Below, piece by piece: positions 1-8,751 of a stretch of 64,000 nt of DNA. The notes beneath the pieces are model-generated. The model was not told the DNA's origin. It ran no database searches and saw nothing but the letters and a program-made list of their open reading frames with translations. Every line of letters starts with the position of its first letter. The stretch's first letter is position 1. The position numbers and the translations under genes were made by a program. Source of the stretch: an uncultured beta proteobacterium (lineage in GTDB: Bacteria > Pseudomonadota > Gammaproteobacteria > Burkholderiales > Burkholderiaceae); the NCBI GenBank assembly GCA_903871735.1, contig CAIQHU010000080.1, forward strand, positions 1 through 64,000, read 5' to 3'.

Positions 1-16
1 TATTTGCTAGTGAATC

Positions 17-32
17 AATTGTCAATACAATT
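17..32. promoter_or_regulatory. Inverted repeat upstream of the VOC-gntR unit
   Basis: AATTGT and ACAATT form perfect 6-bp arms around a 4-bp spacer. A second imperfect dyad with TACAA and TTGTA arms lies at 161-175, just upstream of the first gene. The unit encodes a GntR/HutC-type regulator, so either dyad could be its operator. That is inference: AT-rich DNA produces such dyads by chance, and no other copy was seen in the window. The rest of 1-208 shows no gene. Confidence 0.2.
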
Positions 33-208
33 CAAACAAGCTAGGGATTACCCTATCCAACAACTCAAAGTGTTACAACTAATTGATATTAATAAATAAT
101 ATTAAATTGAATAGAAATGAAGTCAATCTATTGCTCAATTAGAAATAATGATTTAGTCTTTACAAATACATTGTATAAAAAAAGAACTTTCTTTTTAAAG
201 GAGACCAT

Positions 209-646
209 ATGCCTATCAAAGGTTTTGCACACATTAATGTGAGTACCAAAGATCTTGAAACATCCAGGCGTTTTTATTCCCAAGTTTTAGGTCTAGAAGA
301 TGGCCCTCGTCCACCTTTTGGTAGAGCTGGTGCTTGGATGTATCTAGGCGATCAACCGATCGTCCACATCTCAACCGCACGTAGCCCAGAACCTAATCCA
401 GCAAAAACAGATGCCTTTGACCACTTTGCACTCTGGACACAAGATATTAATCACTATCGTCAAGTCTTAAAGGAGTATTCAATCAAGAATGTTGAATTTG
501 GAGTTCCGGATAATGATCAATATCAAATCTTTTTTAAAGATCCCGATGGTATGGAAATCGAGTTAATCTTTAGAGGTGAAGAAGCGCGCTTAGCCAGTCA
601 AGCAGATGGTGCCAAAACTGATGCTAGCTTTGGAAGAAATCTATAA
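209..646 (+). CDS. VOC-superfamily (glyoxalase/dioxygenase fold) protein
   Basis: This 145-residue protein has the vicinal-oxygen-chelate fold. Metal-ligand positions are visible as H8 (in AHINVS), H72 (in FDHFAL) and E118 (in DPDGMEIEL), with the usual DPDG turn before the last strand. The family includes glyoxalase I, extradiol dioxygenases, epimerases and fosfomycin-type resistance proteins; the substrate cannot be told from sequence. The start is backed by a strong ribosome site (AAGGAGACC) 4 bases upstream. It is the first gene of a short plus-strand unit with a GntR regulator and a Bug-type binding protein, so a catabolic role is more likely than detoxification. The single VOC domain with four-strand repeats is normal for the family's small members. 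Confidence 0.8.
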   Translation: MPIKGFAHINVSTKDLETSRRFYSQVLGLEDGPRPPFGRAGAWMYLGDQPIVHISTARSPEPNPAKTDAFDHFALWTQDINHYRQVLKEYSIKNVEFGVPDNDQYQIFFKDPDGMEIELIFRGEEARLASQADGAKTDASFGRNL

Positions 647-685
647 GCTTGGGCCTTCTGTACCAATCATTCGATTACAAACTTC

Positions 686-1438
686 ATGAAAAGTACCCCA
701 TTACATCTGCAAATATCTCAAAAAATTCGAGTAGATATTCAAGAGGGGAGATACCACCTAGGAGCACGCCTACCAACCGAAGAGGAACTCTGTAAGCAGT
801 TTAAGGCAAGTCGACCAACTCTTCGGCAAGCACTTACTACCCTAGCAAATGATGGCCTCATTATGCGTCGGCCACGAACAGGTTCGACCGTATTAGCTAC
901 CCAACCGCAAATTGTTCTTTCTCATTCGGTGAATTCAGTCAACGAACTGTTAGATTATCCCGGAGTGATGGTCAGAAAAATTCTGGCTATGTCCTATATC
1001 AAAACTGATGCCACTCTGGCAAATACGATTCATTGTCCGGTCAATATGGAGTGGTTTCGGATTGTCTCACTGCGTTTTCAAAATAACTCCAATATCCCGC
1101 TTTGCCTAACCACCTATTACATCTTACCCAAATATGCTGGCGTTGTTAAACACAAAAAACATTTAACTATCCCAATCAGTGAACAAATAGTTGAAATGTT
1201 TGATGAAGTCATCCAACGGGCCAAAGTAGAAATTTACTCCCAAAAAGTCCCCCCCGAATACATTGATGAGCTGAGTGTAGATAAACAAACCTCCGCCCTG
1301 GTAGTCATGCGCTCTTATCAAGGTAAAGATCAACAAACTTTTCAAATTACAACAAGTCATCATCCAGACGATCGCTATCGATATAGTTTTGAACTCATTC
1401 GAGAGCAAAGATCGATGTCGCAAACCATTAGAAAATAA
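686..1438 (+). CDS. GntR-family transcriptional regulator (HutC/UTRA type)
   Basis: This 250-residue regulator has an N-terminal winged helix (about residues 5-70). It carries the typical PLHLQISQKIR opening, the LPTEEELCKQF helix and a SRPTLRQAL recognition helix, then the RRPRTGSTV wing. Residues about 90-240 match the UTRA effector-binding domain of the HutC subfamily, which senses small carboxylate or amine metabolites. It lies 39 bp after the VOC gene and 16 bp before a Bug-type gene, so it probably controls this unit and possibly the divergent catabolic genes downstream. There is no good Shine-Dalgarno before the ATG, suggesting coupling to the upstream gene. The effector is unknown. 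Confidence 0.88.
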   Translation: MKSTPLHLQISQKIRVDIQEGRYHLGARLPTEEELCKQFKASRPTLRQALTTLANDGLIMRRPRTGSTVLATQPQIVLSHSVNSVNELLDYPGVMVRKILAMSYIKTDATLANTIHCPVNMEWFRIVSLRFQNNSNIPLCLTTYYILPKYAGVVKHKKHLTIPISEQIVEMFDEVIQRAKVEIYSQKVPPEYIDELSVDKQTSALVVMRSYQGKDQQTFQITTSHHPDDRYRYSFELIREQRSMSQTIRK

Positions 1439-1454
1439 ACTCCAGGAGACTCTC

Positions 1455-2432
1455 ATGAAATCTACCATCAATAATCATCTACTAATTCTTTTTTCATGCA
1501 TATTTTTAACGCAATTAAGCCTTGCTCAAGAAACTTTTCCCTCAAAACCAATCACCATTGTCAATCCAAATCCGCCTGGCGGCTTTGTCGATAATGTCGG
1601 ACGAAATCTATCGATCGTGTTACAAAAAATACTCAAGCAACCTGTCTTAATTGTCAACAAACCCGGCGCTAATGGCGCTATCGGTCATGCTTTTGTCGCG
1701 AACACGAGTGCAGATGGATACACTCTTCTGCTGACATCGCCGTCTTTAATTACCCAGCCCGCAATTGATGCCCTCTACAATAAAAATTCGAGCTATACAC
1801 TCAACAAATTAATTCCAGTTGCACAAATCACCTCTGATCCAGCAATTATTTCAGTTCATCCAGAAACACAAATCAAAACGATCCAAGATCTCATCAAGCG
1901 TGCCGCTCCTCAAGGCAACATCGCTATTTCATCATCCGGAACTTACGGGGCAACCCACCTACCCATGGCGATGATTGAACATGCTACTGGCGTCAAATTT
2001 AAACATATTCCGACCAGTGGTGGCGCACCTGCAATGAACCTTGCACTTGGCGGTCATGTCAATGCTGTAGCCTCTGCACCAAGTGTAGCTTTCCCACAAA
2101 CGCAAGCGAATAAATTGATCCCAATTGCCCAAACTGGATCTAAACGGCTACCGCCTTTTTTAGAAATACCAACTCTCAAAGAGTCAAATATCTCAGTCGA
2201 GTATGCTCTATGGACTTCACTATTTGCACCTGCAGGAACCCCAGCGCCCATCTTAAAAGTAATCACGCAAGCAATGCGGGAGGCAACTCAAGATGAACAA
2301 TTTAAAGTGGCACTAGTCAAAAGCAATTCCACTCTAGACTACCTCGATGGGGAAGATTTTAATCAGTTCTGGAAATCAGAAATCAAAAAATTACAAGATA
2401 CAGTCCGCCAAATCGGTAAAGTCGACGAATAA
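1455..2432 (+). CDS. Bug/TctC-family periplasmic substrate-binding protein
   Basis: Tripartite tricarboxylate transporter-type receptor (Bug family), 325 residues from the chosen start. The start at 1455 is preferred over an in-frame ATG at 1389 because it has AGGAGA upstream and opens directly into a signal peptide ending near LSLAQ. The mature protein starts with the family motif FPSKPITIVNPNPPGG and has the NRPG-like turn as NKPGANGAIG. Bug proteins bind carboxylates or amides in a closed cleft. No TctA/TctB membrane genes are present, which is common for orphan Bug genes. It ends in a clear terminator. Ligand unknown; the VOC and GntR neighbours suggest the same catabolic substrate. Confidence 0.85.
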   Translation: MKSTINNHLLILFSCIFLTQLSLAQETFPSKPITIVNPNPPGGFVDNVGRNLSIVLQKILKQPVLIVNKPGANGAIGHAFVANTSADGYTLLLTSPSLITQPAIDALYNKNSSYTLNKLIPVAQITSDPAIISVHPETQIKTIQDLIKRAAPQGNIAISSSGTYGATHLPMAMIEHATGVKFKHIPTSGGAPAMNLALGGHVNAVASAPSVAFPQTQANKLIPIAQTGSKRLPPFLEIPTLKESNISVEYALWTSLFAPAGTPAPILKVITQAMREATQDEQFKVALVKSNSTLDYLDGEDFNQFWKSEIKKLQDTVRQIGKVDE

Positions 2433-2465
2433 AAAAGCTCTCATCTTTAGTGAGAGCTTTTTTAT
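2433..2465. terminator. Bidirectional intrinsic terminator
   Basis: A perfect stem (AAGCTCTCA with TGAGAGCTT, loop TCTTTAG) is flanked by an A-run on the left and a T-run on the right. It sits between the convergent Bug gene and SDR gene and can serve both strands. Confidence 0.9.
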
Positions 2466-2478
2466 TACAACTTAAAAA

Positions 2479-3255
2479 CTATACAGGGGCAAACATTTGT
2501 CCACCATCGACATTAATTACTGAACCACTTAAATAACCACACAACACAGAGGAACAAAATGTTGTCAAGTGCGCAATCTCATCAGGCTCAGTCATGCGTC
2601 CAAATGGTAATTTTTGCGTTAGCTCAGTCCACCGGGCTTCATCACCCAATTTATTCTTAGCATTTGCTTTCATCATATTCTCCATCCGATCACTTCGAGT
2701 CGGAGAAGGATTTATACCAAAAACACGCACGCCATGTTTGTGACTTGTACCCCCAACAGCTTGCGTAAATGCCATTAAAGCAGCATTAGCAGTTACTCCA
2801 CAAACATATTCTGCGCGTGGCGCTGCACCTGCCATACCAATAATATTTCCAATCACCCCTGCACCTTGCTTTTCCATTGCCGCAAGATAAATACGCGTCA
2901 AATTAATATAACCAAATAACTTCAATTCCCATGCAGCGCGCCAACGCGTTTCATCAATGTCAGCTAAAACTCCACCTGGAATAGCGCCAGCATTATTAAT
3001 TAATATATCGACATTTCCAACCTGCGCAAAAAGAGCTTCAGCTGATTTTGGCGCACCTAAATCTAATTCAACCGTCTGACAACTGACGGCATACTTCGAT
3101 TCAATCAATGCCTTACCATTTTTTAAATTACCCGCATCACGGGAAGTAATGATTGGCAAAGCTCCTTCAGCTGCAAACGCCGCAGCAATTGCCAAACCAA
3201 TACCCTTAGAACCGCCAGTTACTAATACTTTTTTACCTTTTAATTGCAAATCCAT
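2479..3255 (-). CDS. Atypical short-chain dehydrogenase/reductase lacking the Tyr-Lys pair
   Basis: The SDR fold is shown by the NAD(P) motif TGGSKGIG (residues 13-20) and NNAG (87-90), about 258 residues. The start at 3255 is chosen over one at 3270 because AAAGGA lies 6 bases before it. The active-site YxxxK is missing: in the segment YVCGVTANAALMAF (150-163) the expected Tyr aligns with Gly153 and the expected Lys with Asn157. SDRs with a similar NAALMAF segment are known in other proteobacteria, so this is probably a subfamily trait rather than damage. It may use another chemistry or have a non-redox role. It is the last gene of the minus-strand unit with the alpha/beta hydrolase, CoA-transferase and epimerase, after a 142-bp gap. 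Confidence 0.8.
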   Translation of the reverse strand: MDLQLKGKKVLVTGGSKGIGLAIAAAFAAEGALPIITSRDAGNLKNGKALIESKYAVSCQTVELDLGAPKSAEALFAQVGNVDILINNAGAIPGGVLADIDETRWRAAWELKLFGYINLTRIYLAAMEKQGAGVIGNIIGMAGAAPRAEYVCGVTANAALMAFTQAVGGTSHKHGVRVFGINPSPTRSDRMENMMKANAKNKLGDEARWTELTQKLPFGRMTEPDEIAHLTTFCSSVLCGYLSGSVINVDGGQMFAPV

Positions 3256-3397
3256 TTTCATTCCTTTCAAAAACTTCTTTTATAAAATTTCGTTTTAATT
3301 CTAATAAATCCACTACTATAAATACCCAACATGAATCATTGGTAATCAAGCTTTCTATGCTGTTTTAATTTTGGTCTCCTCCTGACTAAAATACAAA

Positions 3398-4279
3398 TTA
3401 CTTAAAGCCTAGAATACCAGTCGCTAAGGAGCGACTATCTCGCAAAGACCAACGGCCAGCAAGAATCATAAAGTAAAAATCACTTAAATTTTTATTAAAC
3501 AAGTCAGGATCTTCAATATTGTTTGTATGCCCAGCTTTTGGAAAAATCACTAGCGAAGCACTAGGGATGTTTCGCTTCATCAATATTGCCGGCTCTAAAC
3601 AAGGATCATCTTCATCCCCTGTAATAATCAACGTGGGCGCTGTAATGGTGCGCATACCATCAATGAGTTCCCATAGCGATGGACGCATCTTCTGGACACC
3701 TCTTAAGGTATTAGCAGAACCAATGGCAGGGTGTCCTTCCATTTGCGTAGCAAACTCAGCAAAACCACGCGGATCTTTATTTTGAAATTGCACGCGTGTT
3801 GGGCCAATTGTGTACTTCTTAGCACCCTCAACACTACCCAAATCCTCAAACATTTTTGCAGCTGCTTCAACCTCAGCATGAAAGCCTTCTTTTTTCTCAG
3901 GTTGAGCGCCATATCCGCAACCAGCCACAACTAGAGATAAAACGCGCGACGCTTGATAAATTCCCATGTGTAGTGCTGCAAATCCCCCCATCGACAATCC
4001 AACAATATGCGCTTTTTCAATCTGTAAATGGTCCATGACCGCCACGATATCTTGCATCGCCCGCTTTTGCGAGTATGACTTGACATCCGTTGGAACATCG
4101 GAGGGAAGATATCCTCTTGCTGAATAGGTAATACAGCGAAAATATCTGGAAAAATATCGCATTTGCGGCTCCCAACTCCGGTAATCAGCCGCAAATTCAT
4201 GAACGAATATAAGCGGTTGACCAGTTCCAGCCTCTTCATAGTACAAATTAATGCCATCATCAGTTTTTGCGAATGCCAT
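3398..4279 (-). CDS. Alpha/beta-fold hydrolase
   Basis: This 293-residue hydrolase carries the nucleophile elbow GLSMGG (Ser96), an acidic loop GDEDD (221-225) supplying the catalytic Asp, and His251 in AGHTNN. The oxyanion region is VHEF rather than the commoner HGxx. Overall it resembles enol-lactonase, C-C bond hydrolase and esterase members. It starts 10 bp after the family III CoA-transferase, so both act in one catabolic unit, perhaps on a lactone, ester or ring-cleavage product. The C-terminal 20 residues after the last helix look like an unstructured extension. The substrate cannot be assigned. Confidence 0.82.
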   Translation of the reverse strand: MAFAKTDDGINLYYEEAGTGQPLIFVHEFAADYRSWEPQMRYFSRYFRCITYSARGYLPSDVPTDVKSYSQKRAMQDIVAVMDHLQIEKAHIVGLSMGGFAALHMGIYQASRVLSLVVAGCGYGAQPEKKEGFHAEVEAAAKMFEDLGSVEGAKKYTIGPTRVQFQNKDPRGFAEFATQMEGHPAIGSANTLRGVQKMRPSLWELIDGMRTITAPTLIITGDEDDPCLEPAILMKRNIPSASLVIFPKAGHTNNIEDPDLFNKNLSDFYFMILAGRWSLRDSRSLATGILGFK

Positions 4280-4289
4280 ACAATCTCCC

Positions 4290-5462
4290 TTAAATCACTT
4301 CTTGTTTTTTAAATTCTAAAATTTCTTCTTCTGTGTAATATAACTCTTTTAGGATTTCATCCGAATGCTCACCAAGATCCGGAGTTTGTTTAGTGATCTT
4401 GGCCGGCGTTCGAGATAACTTCACAGCTTGATTCACTAACTTGAGTGGCGGCTTACTAGGGTGTGAAACTTCCACAGACATTGCTTGCGAGATCACCTGC
4501 GGATCGTTAAATACCTCTGCCATATCATAAATCGGACCTGTAGGCACACCCACTGCGTTTAGTCTTTCAACCCAATACGCCTTTGGCTTTGCTTTAAAAA
4601 TTGGAATTAAAGTTTGGCTTAGCTCGGTTCGGTGCTTCACACGCATTGATTCAGAATGAAAGCGGGGATCGTCTTTTAAATGCGGATGCTCAATCACATC
4701 ACACAAACTCAGCCACATGGCCTCACCAGTTGCAGCAACATTCATATAACCGTCACTACTTTGATAACAAGAAGTTGGCATACTCGTTGGATGATCATTG
4801 CCTACTTGCTGCGCAACATCACCTTCCATTAAATATCTAGCTGCCTGAAAATCCATCATAGCCACGCCTGCTTGAACTAAGGAGCTCTGGACCCACTGTC
4901 CTTGGCCAGAAACTTCTCTTTCAAGTAAAGCTGTCAATGCTCCACAGGCGGCTATATATCCAGCAGTAATATCAGTAATCGCAACACCTGCACGCATCGG
5001 ACCTCCGCCCGGTGCGCCAGTCACCGACATAATGCCACTCATACCTTGCGCAATTTGATCAAACATCGGCCTTTTTAAGTAAGGACCATCCTGACCAAAA
5101 CCAGAAATTGAAACTAAGATGATTCTGGGATTAATCTTTTTTAAGGTCTCATAGTCTATCGCTAAGCGTAATTTAACATCCGGACGAAAGTTTTCTACAA
5201 CCACATCCGCAGTTTTAACTAAACGATAAAAAATATCACGACCAACTGGATTTTTTAAATCCAAGGTCATGGATCGCTTGTTCCGATGTAAGTTTTGCAT
5301 ATCAGGTCCTGACCGCGTACCGCTAAACTGACTAGTACCAGTTTTTGCTGACATTTCAATTTTTATCACGTCAGCACCAAAATCAGAAAATTGTTTGACG
5401 CAAGTCGGGCCGGCTCTGGCGCGGGTTAAATCTAAAACTTTAAATTTTTTAAGTGCTGTCAT
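4290..5462 (-). CDS. CaiB/BaiF family III CoA-transferase
   Basis: This 390-residue protein matches the family III CoA-transferase fold. It has an N-terminal KVLDLTRARAGP segment, FGADVIKIE, NKRSMTLDLK, ENFRPDVKLRL and a GFGQDGPY loop. The catalytic Asp is D164 in VAITDITAG, equivalent to Asp169 of formyl-CoA transferase. It would move CoA from an acyl-CoA such as succinyl-CoA onto a carboxylic acid, priming it for beta-oxidation or lyase chemistry. The gene starts at the end of the epimerase gene (stop and start almost touch), indicating coupled translation. The acid is unknown; dicarboxylates are common family substrates. Confidence 0.87.
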   Translation of the reverse strand: MTALKKFKVLDLTRARAGPTCVKQFSDFGADVIKIEMSAKTGTSQFSGTRSGPDMQNLHRNKRSMTLDLKNPVGRDIFYRLVKTADVVVENFRPDVKLRLAIDYETLKKINPRIILVSISGFGQDGPYLKRPMFDQIAQGMSGIMSVTGAPGGGPMRAGVAITDITAGYIAACGALTALLEREVSGQGQWVQSSLVQAGVAMMDFQAARYLMEGDVAQQVGNDHPTSMPTSCYQSSDGYMNVAATGEAMWLSLCDVIEHPHLKDDPRFHSESMRVKHRTELSQTLIPIFKAKPKAYWVERLNAVGVPTGPIYDMAEVFNDPQVISQAMSVEVSHPSKPPLKLVNQAVKLSRTPAKITKQTPDLGEHSDEILKELYYTEEEILEFKKQEVI

Positions 5463-5464
5463 AT

Positions 5465-6448
5465 TTAAGTCAAATGGTTAAGTTGTTGTTGATGAAGAAT
5501 GAAGTCGTCAAATGCTATTTTTCCATGAAACTGGGGCTGATAATCAAAATCTTTTTTGATTCGTGCAATACGCATCGGCGAGCGCGGCAATGGTCCATTT
5601 TGACCAATCGTACACGACTCAAGCTGATTTGTGATTTCATAACTAAATAAAGGAAATAGTTGTTTTAACCAAACAAGCCAATCAGATAATGACCAAGTTA
5701 GTCCACTCGCTAAATGATAAAGCTCTTGTGAAGAACTGCCCCTAACAAGGATCTTCGTTAAGCCTGCTGCCACATCTCGGCTATACACATAATCTGTGCC
5801 AACAGCGTCATGTACAACAAGATGTTCACCTTTCTTCGCGGCCCAGTAAATTTGTAGTGGCAAACTCAGTGTATCTCGGTGCCCGGTATCATACTCCCAA
5901 GGTCCATAAACCAAACCCAATCGTACTGTAGTGATGTTCAGACCTCTGGTTTGGCGATATCGAATGGCGGCTCTTTCGGCAGCCAGTTTACTAATACCAT
6001 AGATAGTTACTGGCAAAACCGGACTTAATAATTCATCAATTTGCGAGTCATGCGTTCCTAAGTGGCCAAATATAGACCCTGAACTTAACTGAATTACTTG
6101 CGCAATAGAGTTCTGTAAAGCCGTCTCAAAAACCGCTAATGAACCCATCAAGTTAACAGCCATTATTTCCTCTGTATGGTCTTTCTCACGCAGTTGATCT
6201 GCCGTTATAGCGGCCGCATTAACAATTTTTGTAATGCCATAATGTCGACAGATATGATTTAAATCAGTAACTTGGCTCACACTACCAGAGCAAAAATCGT
6301 AATTTACACCGAGCTCATCAAAAAGGTTTTGCTGTGCAATTGGCATGGCTTTGGGCGCCATTAAGACTACCTTTTCACCAATTGCTGATAATTGCTGGGC
6401 AAGGTTTAGGCCAACAAAGCCAGTTCCACCAGTAATTAATATTGCCAT
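5465..6448 (-). CDS. NAD-dependent epimerase/dehydratase family protein
   Basis: Extended SDR of 327 residues. The Rossmann motif GGTGFVG (residues 7-13) and the catalytic YGISK (YxxxK) are intact, and an SSGSIFG segment supplies the active-site Ser. Members act on nucleotide sugars but also on hydroxyacids and aldehydes in catabolic clusters. The neighbours (CoA-transferase, hydrolase, Liv importer) point to the latter. It is the first gene of the minus-strand unit, divergent from the Liv importer operon across a 105-bp AT-rich spacer that should hold both promoters. Substrate not assignable. Confidence 0.8.
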   Translation of the reverse strand: MAILITGGTGFVGLNLAQQLSAIGEKVVLMAPKAMPIAQQNLFDELGVNYDFCSGSVSQVTDLNHICRHYGITKIVNAAAITADQLREKDHTEEIMAVNLMGSLAVFETALQNSIAQVIQLSSGSIFGHLGTHDSQIDELLSPVLPVTIYGISKLAAERAAIRYRQTRGLNITTVRLGLVYGPWEYDTGHRDTLSLPLQIYWAAKKGEHLVVHDAVGTDYVYSRDVAAGLTKILVRGSSSQELYHLASGLTWSLSDWLVWLKQLFPLFSYEITNQLESCTIGQNGPLPRSPMRIARIKKDFDYQPQFHGKIAFDDFILHQQQLNHLT

Positions 6449-6568
6449 AAATCCATCTACTTTTTTTAATAAAACTAAATATTACACCTACTTGAAATAA
6501 TCAATGATATGAGTTAGTCTAAAACGAGATACAAAGTTTTTTTAAATTAAACAATGCTAGGAGAAAAA

Positions 6569-7762
6569 ATGCTTATGCAATACGCCGCAAAAAAAATAAC
6601 GAAAAGTGGTTTTTTAAGCTTAATGCTACCAAGTCTTATAGCCTGTACACTTTTAGCTACCGCACCGATCTCAAGTCAAGCCCAAGAAAAAGTAATTCGG
6701 ATTGGTGCCCTCCTGCCAGCCTCTGGTGGCGGTGCTTACTTTGGTGTCATGGGTAAGCAAGGAGCTGACCTTGCTCTAGAACAAATTAATAAGTCTGGTG
6801 TTAATGGCTATAAGTTAGTAATCAATTACGAAGATTCTCAATGTCAACCCCTGCCAGCAACGAATGCTGCCAAACGATTACTTGAAAACTTTAAGCCCCA
6901 TGTTGTCATCGGCGAAGAGTGTTCCGATGCCACCCTTGCTGCTATATCCGTACTTGAAGATGCAAAAGTCCCTCTCCTCAATGCTGGCTCAGCAACTGTC
7001 AAATTTACTGAATCTGGTTATAAGTATGCGTTTCGAATTTTTCCAGATGCTAGACAACAAACAGATAGTTTAGCGACCAATGCTGCCAAACGAATGAATG
7101 CAAAAAATGCTATTTTGCTGAACGAAAAAACGAATGCGGGTATCGATATTGCAGATACGTTTGAAAAAACCTTCTCAGCTAATGGCGGTAAAATCCTAGG
7201 TCGGCTTGAGTTTGCTAGAGATGTCAATGACTTCACTGCAATCGCAACAAAAGTTGCCTCCATGGGTAATGTGGATGTTTTACTTATTTCTGCCCTAGAG
7301 GGTCAAACCGTTAAACTCTTTCAAGCTCTAGCCCAAGCTGGTGTTACCAAGGGTGGCGGTGGCAAGGCGATCCCCATTGCAACGATTTGGGTCCCTTGGG
7401 GATTTGATCAAAAAGCAGGTAAGGCTGCGGTTGGCTATACTAGAATCTCGCAGTTTGATCCGAATGAAACACGTCCTGTAGTTCAAAATTTCGTGAAAGC
7501 ATTTAAAGCAAAATATGGTGCAGACACTGTCCCAACGCATATTAATGCCCATGCTTACGACCAGATATTAATAATTGCCGAAGCTGTTAGAAAAGGTGCA
7601 ACTAATTCTGAGTCGATTAGAAATGAATTTTTAAAGATGAAAGATGTCGAAGTCACTACCGGCAAAATCACTTTTGGTCCAAATGGTCAGAATCAAAATA
7701 TGTCTGTGATTCACTATGTAGAAACAAATCCTGACTTGAGCTGGAAGACCCTGAACTGGTAA
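6569..7762 (+). CDS. Liv-type ABC importer, periplasmic substrate-binding protein
   Basis: Type I periplasmic binding protein of the branched-chain amino acid/amide family (LivK type), 397 residues. The start at 6569 is chosen because AGGAGA lies 5 bases before it; an ATG at 6554 precedes that site. A signal peptide ends near SSQAQEK, followed by IRIGALLPASGGGAYFG, the typical first strand and ligand loop. It heads the operon of permease pair, two ATPases, SDR and amidase. Such receptors in catabolic islands often bind aromatic acids, amides or dicarboxylates rather than leucine. A terminator-like stem follows the gene, which would raise its output over the permeases. Confidence 0.9.
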   Translation: MLMQYAAKKITKSGFLSLMLPSLIACTLLATAPISSQAQEKVIRIGALLPASGGGAYFGVMGKQGADLALEQINKSGVNGYKLVINYEDSQCQPLPATNAAKRLLENFKPHVVIGEECSDATLAAISVLEDAKVPLLNAGSATVKFTESGYKYAFRIFPDARQQTDSLATNAAKRMNAKNAILLNEKTNAGIDIADTFEKTFSANGGKILGRLEFARDVNDFTAIATKVASMGNVDVLLISALEGQTVKLFQALAQAGVTKGGGGKAIPIATIWVPWGFDQKAGKAAVGYTRISQFDPNETRPVVQNFVKAFKAKYGADTVPTHINAHAYDQILIIAEAVRKGATNSESIRNEFLKMKDVEVTTGKITFGPNGQNQNMSVIHYVETNPDLSWKTLNW

Positions 7763-7785
7763 TATCGTACTCATAAAAAAGATAG

Positions 7786-7815
7786 AGTCCGCCACTAATC
7801 GTGACGGACTTTTTC
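7786..7815 (+). terminator. Attenuating terminator between binding protein and permease genes
   Basis: AGTCCG-CAC pairs with GTG-CGGACT around one C-A mismatch with loop TAATC, followed by five T. It lies between livK-type and livH-type genes of one operon, so it probably allows partial read-through. Confidence 0.75.
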
Positions 7816-7863
7816 GTAATAACACCAGTTATTACTCTTACCTGCATCTACATTGGTATCTAT

Positions 7864-8751
7864 ATGTCTGACTTTTTTTACTTAATTGCCCAACAAACAA
7901 TTAATGGTGTTGTGATGGGTTGTCTATATGTGATGGTTGCCCTTGGCCTGACTTTAATTTATGGGGTAATGAATCAAATTAACTTTGCCCATGCAGACTT
8001 CGTAACACTTGGTGGATTTGCTGCCTACTTTTTTGTAAAGTGGATGGGAGGCGGTTACCTCCTAAGTATTTTAGTGGCCTTCTTGGTGGGGGGCTGCCTT
8101 GGATACCTAGTTAATTTAATGATTTTTGCCCCACTGCGTGAACGAGGTGACGAGCTCAGGCCACTCATTGCTACTATTGGTGTATCCGTTCTTCTAGAAA
8201 ATGGTGCTCTGATTGCATTTGGTCCAGTCCCTTATCAATTTGATAGTCCATATGACGAAACGATTCGACTTGGGAAAATTTTCTTCACGACACAAAGCCT
8301 CTTAGTCGTGATTGTAGCTTCTAGTTCAATCGCTGCACTGTATGCTTTTATGAAATATACCTTTATTGGTAAAGCCCTTCGAGCAATTGCGCAGGACCGC
8401 GAAACAGCCGGCCTGATGGGTATTAATCAAGCATTTTTAATTATGTTGACAATAGTCATTGCTTCAGCAATGGCCGGTATGGCTGGAGCTATGCTAGGTC
8501 CCATATTAGTACTTACTCCATTTGCAGGTGCCTCGGTCATTGTTAAAGCTTTTGCAATTGTAATTATTGGTGGCTTTGGCAATATGGCAGGAACAATTAT
8601 TGCGGGCCTTTTAGTTGGTCTTATCGAAGCATTTACAACGCAATATTTGGACTCTGGCGTAACTGACCTCGTCGTCTTTGCACTCCTTCTAATAATGCTT
8701 CTTGTCAAACCAACAGGCTTGATCGCAGAAAAGAAAGAAGAAAATGTCTGA
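7864..8751 (+). CDS. Liv-type ABC importer permease (LivH type)
   Basis: Inner-membrane permease, about 295 residues from the chosen start, with eight or so hydrophobic segments. It opens with the LivH signature region TINGVVMGCLYVMVALGLTLIYGVMNQINFAHAD. The central EAA-like loop GKALRAIAQDRETAGLMGIN contacts the ATPases. An in-frame GTG at 7801 lies inside the terminator stem, so the ATG at 7864 is preferred although no strong ribosome site precedes it. It overlaps the next permease by 8 bp. Confidence 0.9.
   Translation: MSDFFYLIAQQTINGVVMGCLYVMVALGLTLIYGVMNQINFAHADFVTLGGFAAYFFVKWMGGGYLLSILVAFLVGGCLGYLVNLMIFAPLRERGDELRPLIATIGVSVLLENGALIAFGPVPYQFDSPYDETIRLGKIFFTTQSLLVVIVASSSIAALYAFMKYTFIGKALRAIAQDRETAGLMGINQAFLIMLTIVIASAMAGMAGAMLGPILVLTPFAGASVIVKAFAIVIIGGFGNMAGTIIAGLLVGLIEAFTTQYLDSGVTDLVVFALLLIMLLVKPTGLIAEKKEENV

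Noticed and set aside
3373..3383. Strong ribosome-site-like AGGAGGAGACC on the minus strand
   Set aside because: No start codon at proper distance; the next in-frame codons reach a stop almost at once. Possibly a relic of a lost gene between the hydrolase and SDR.
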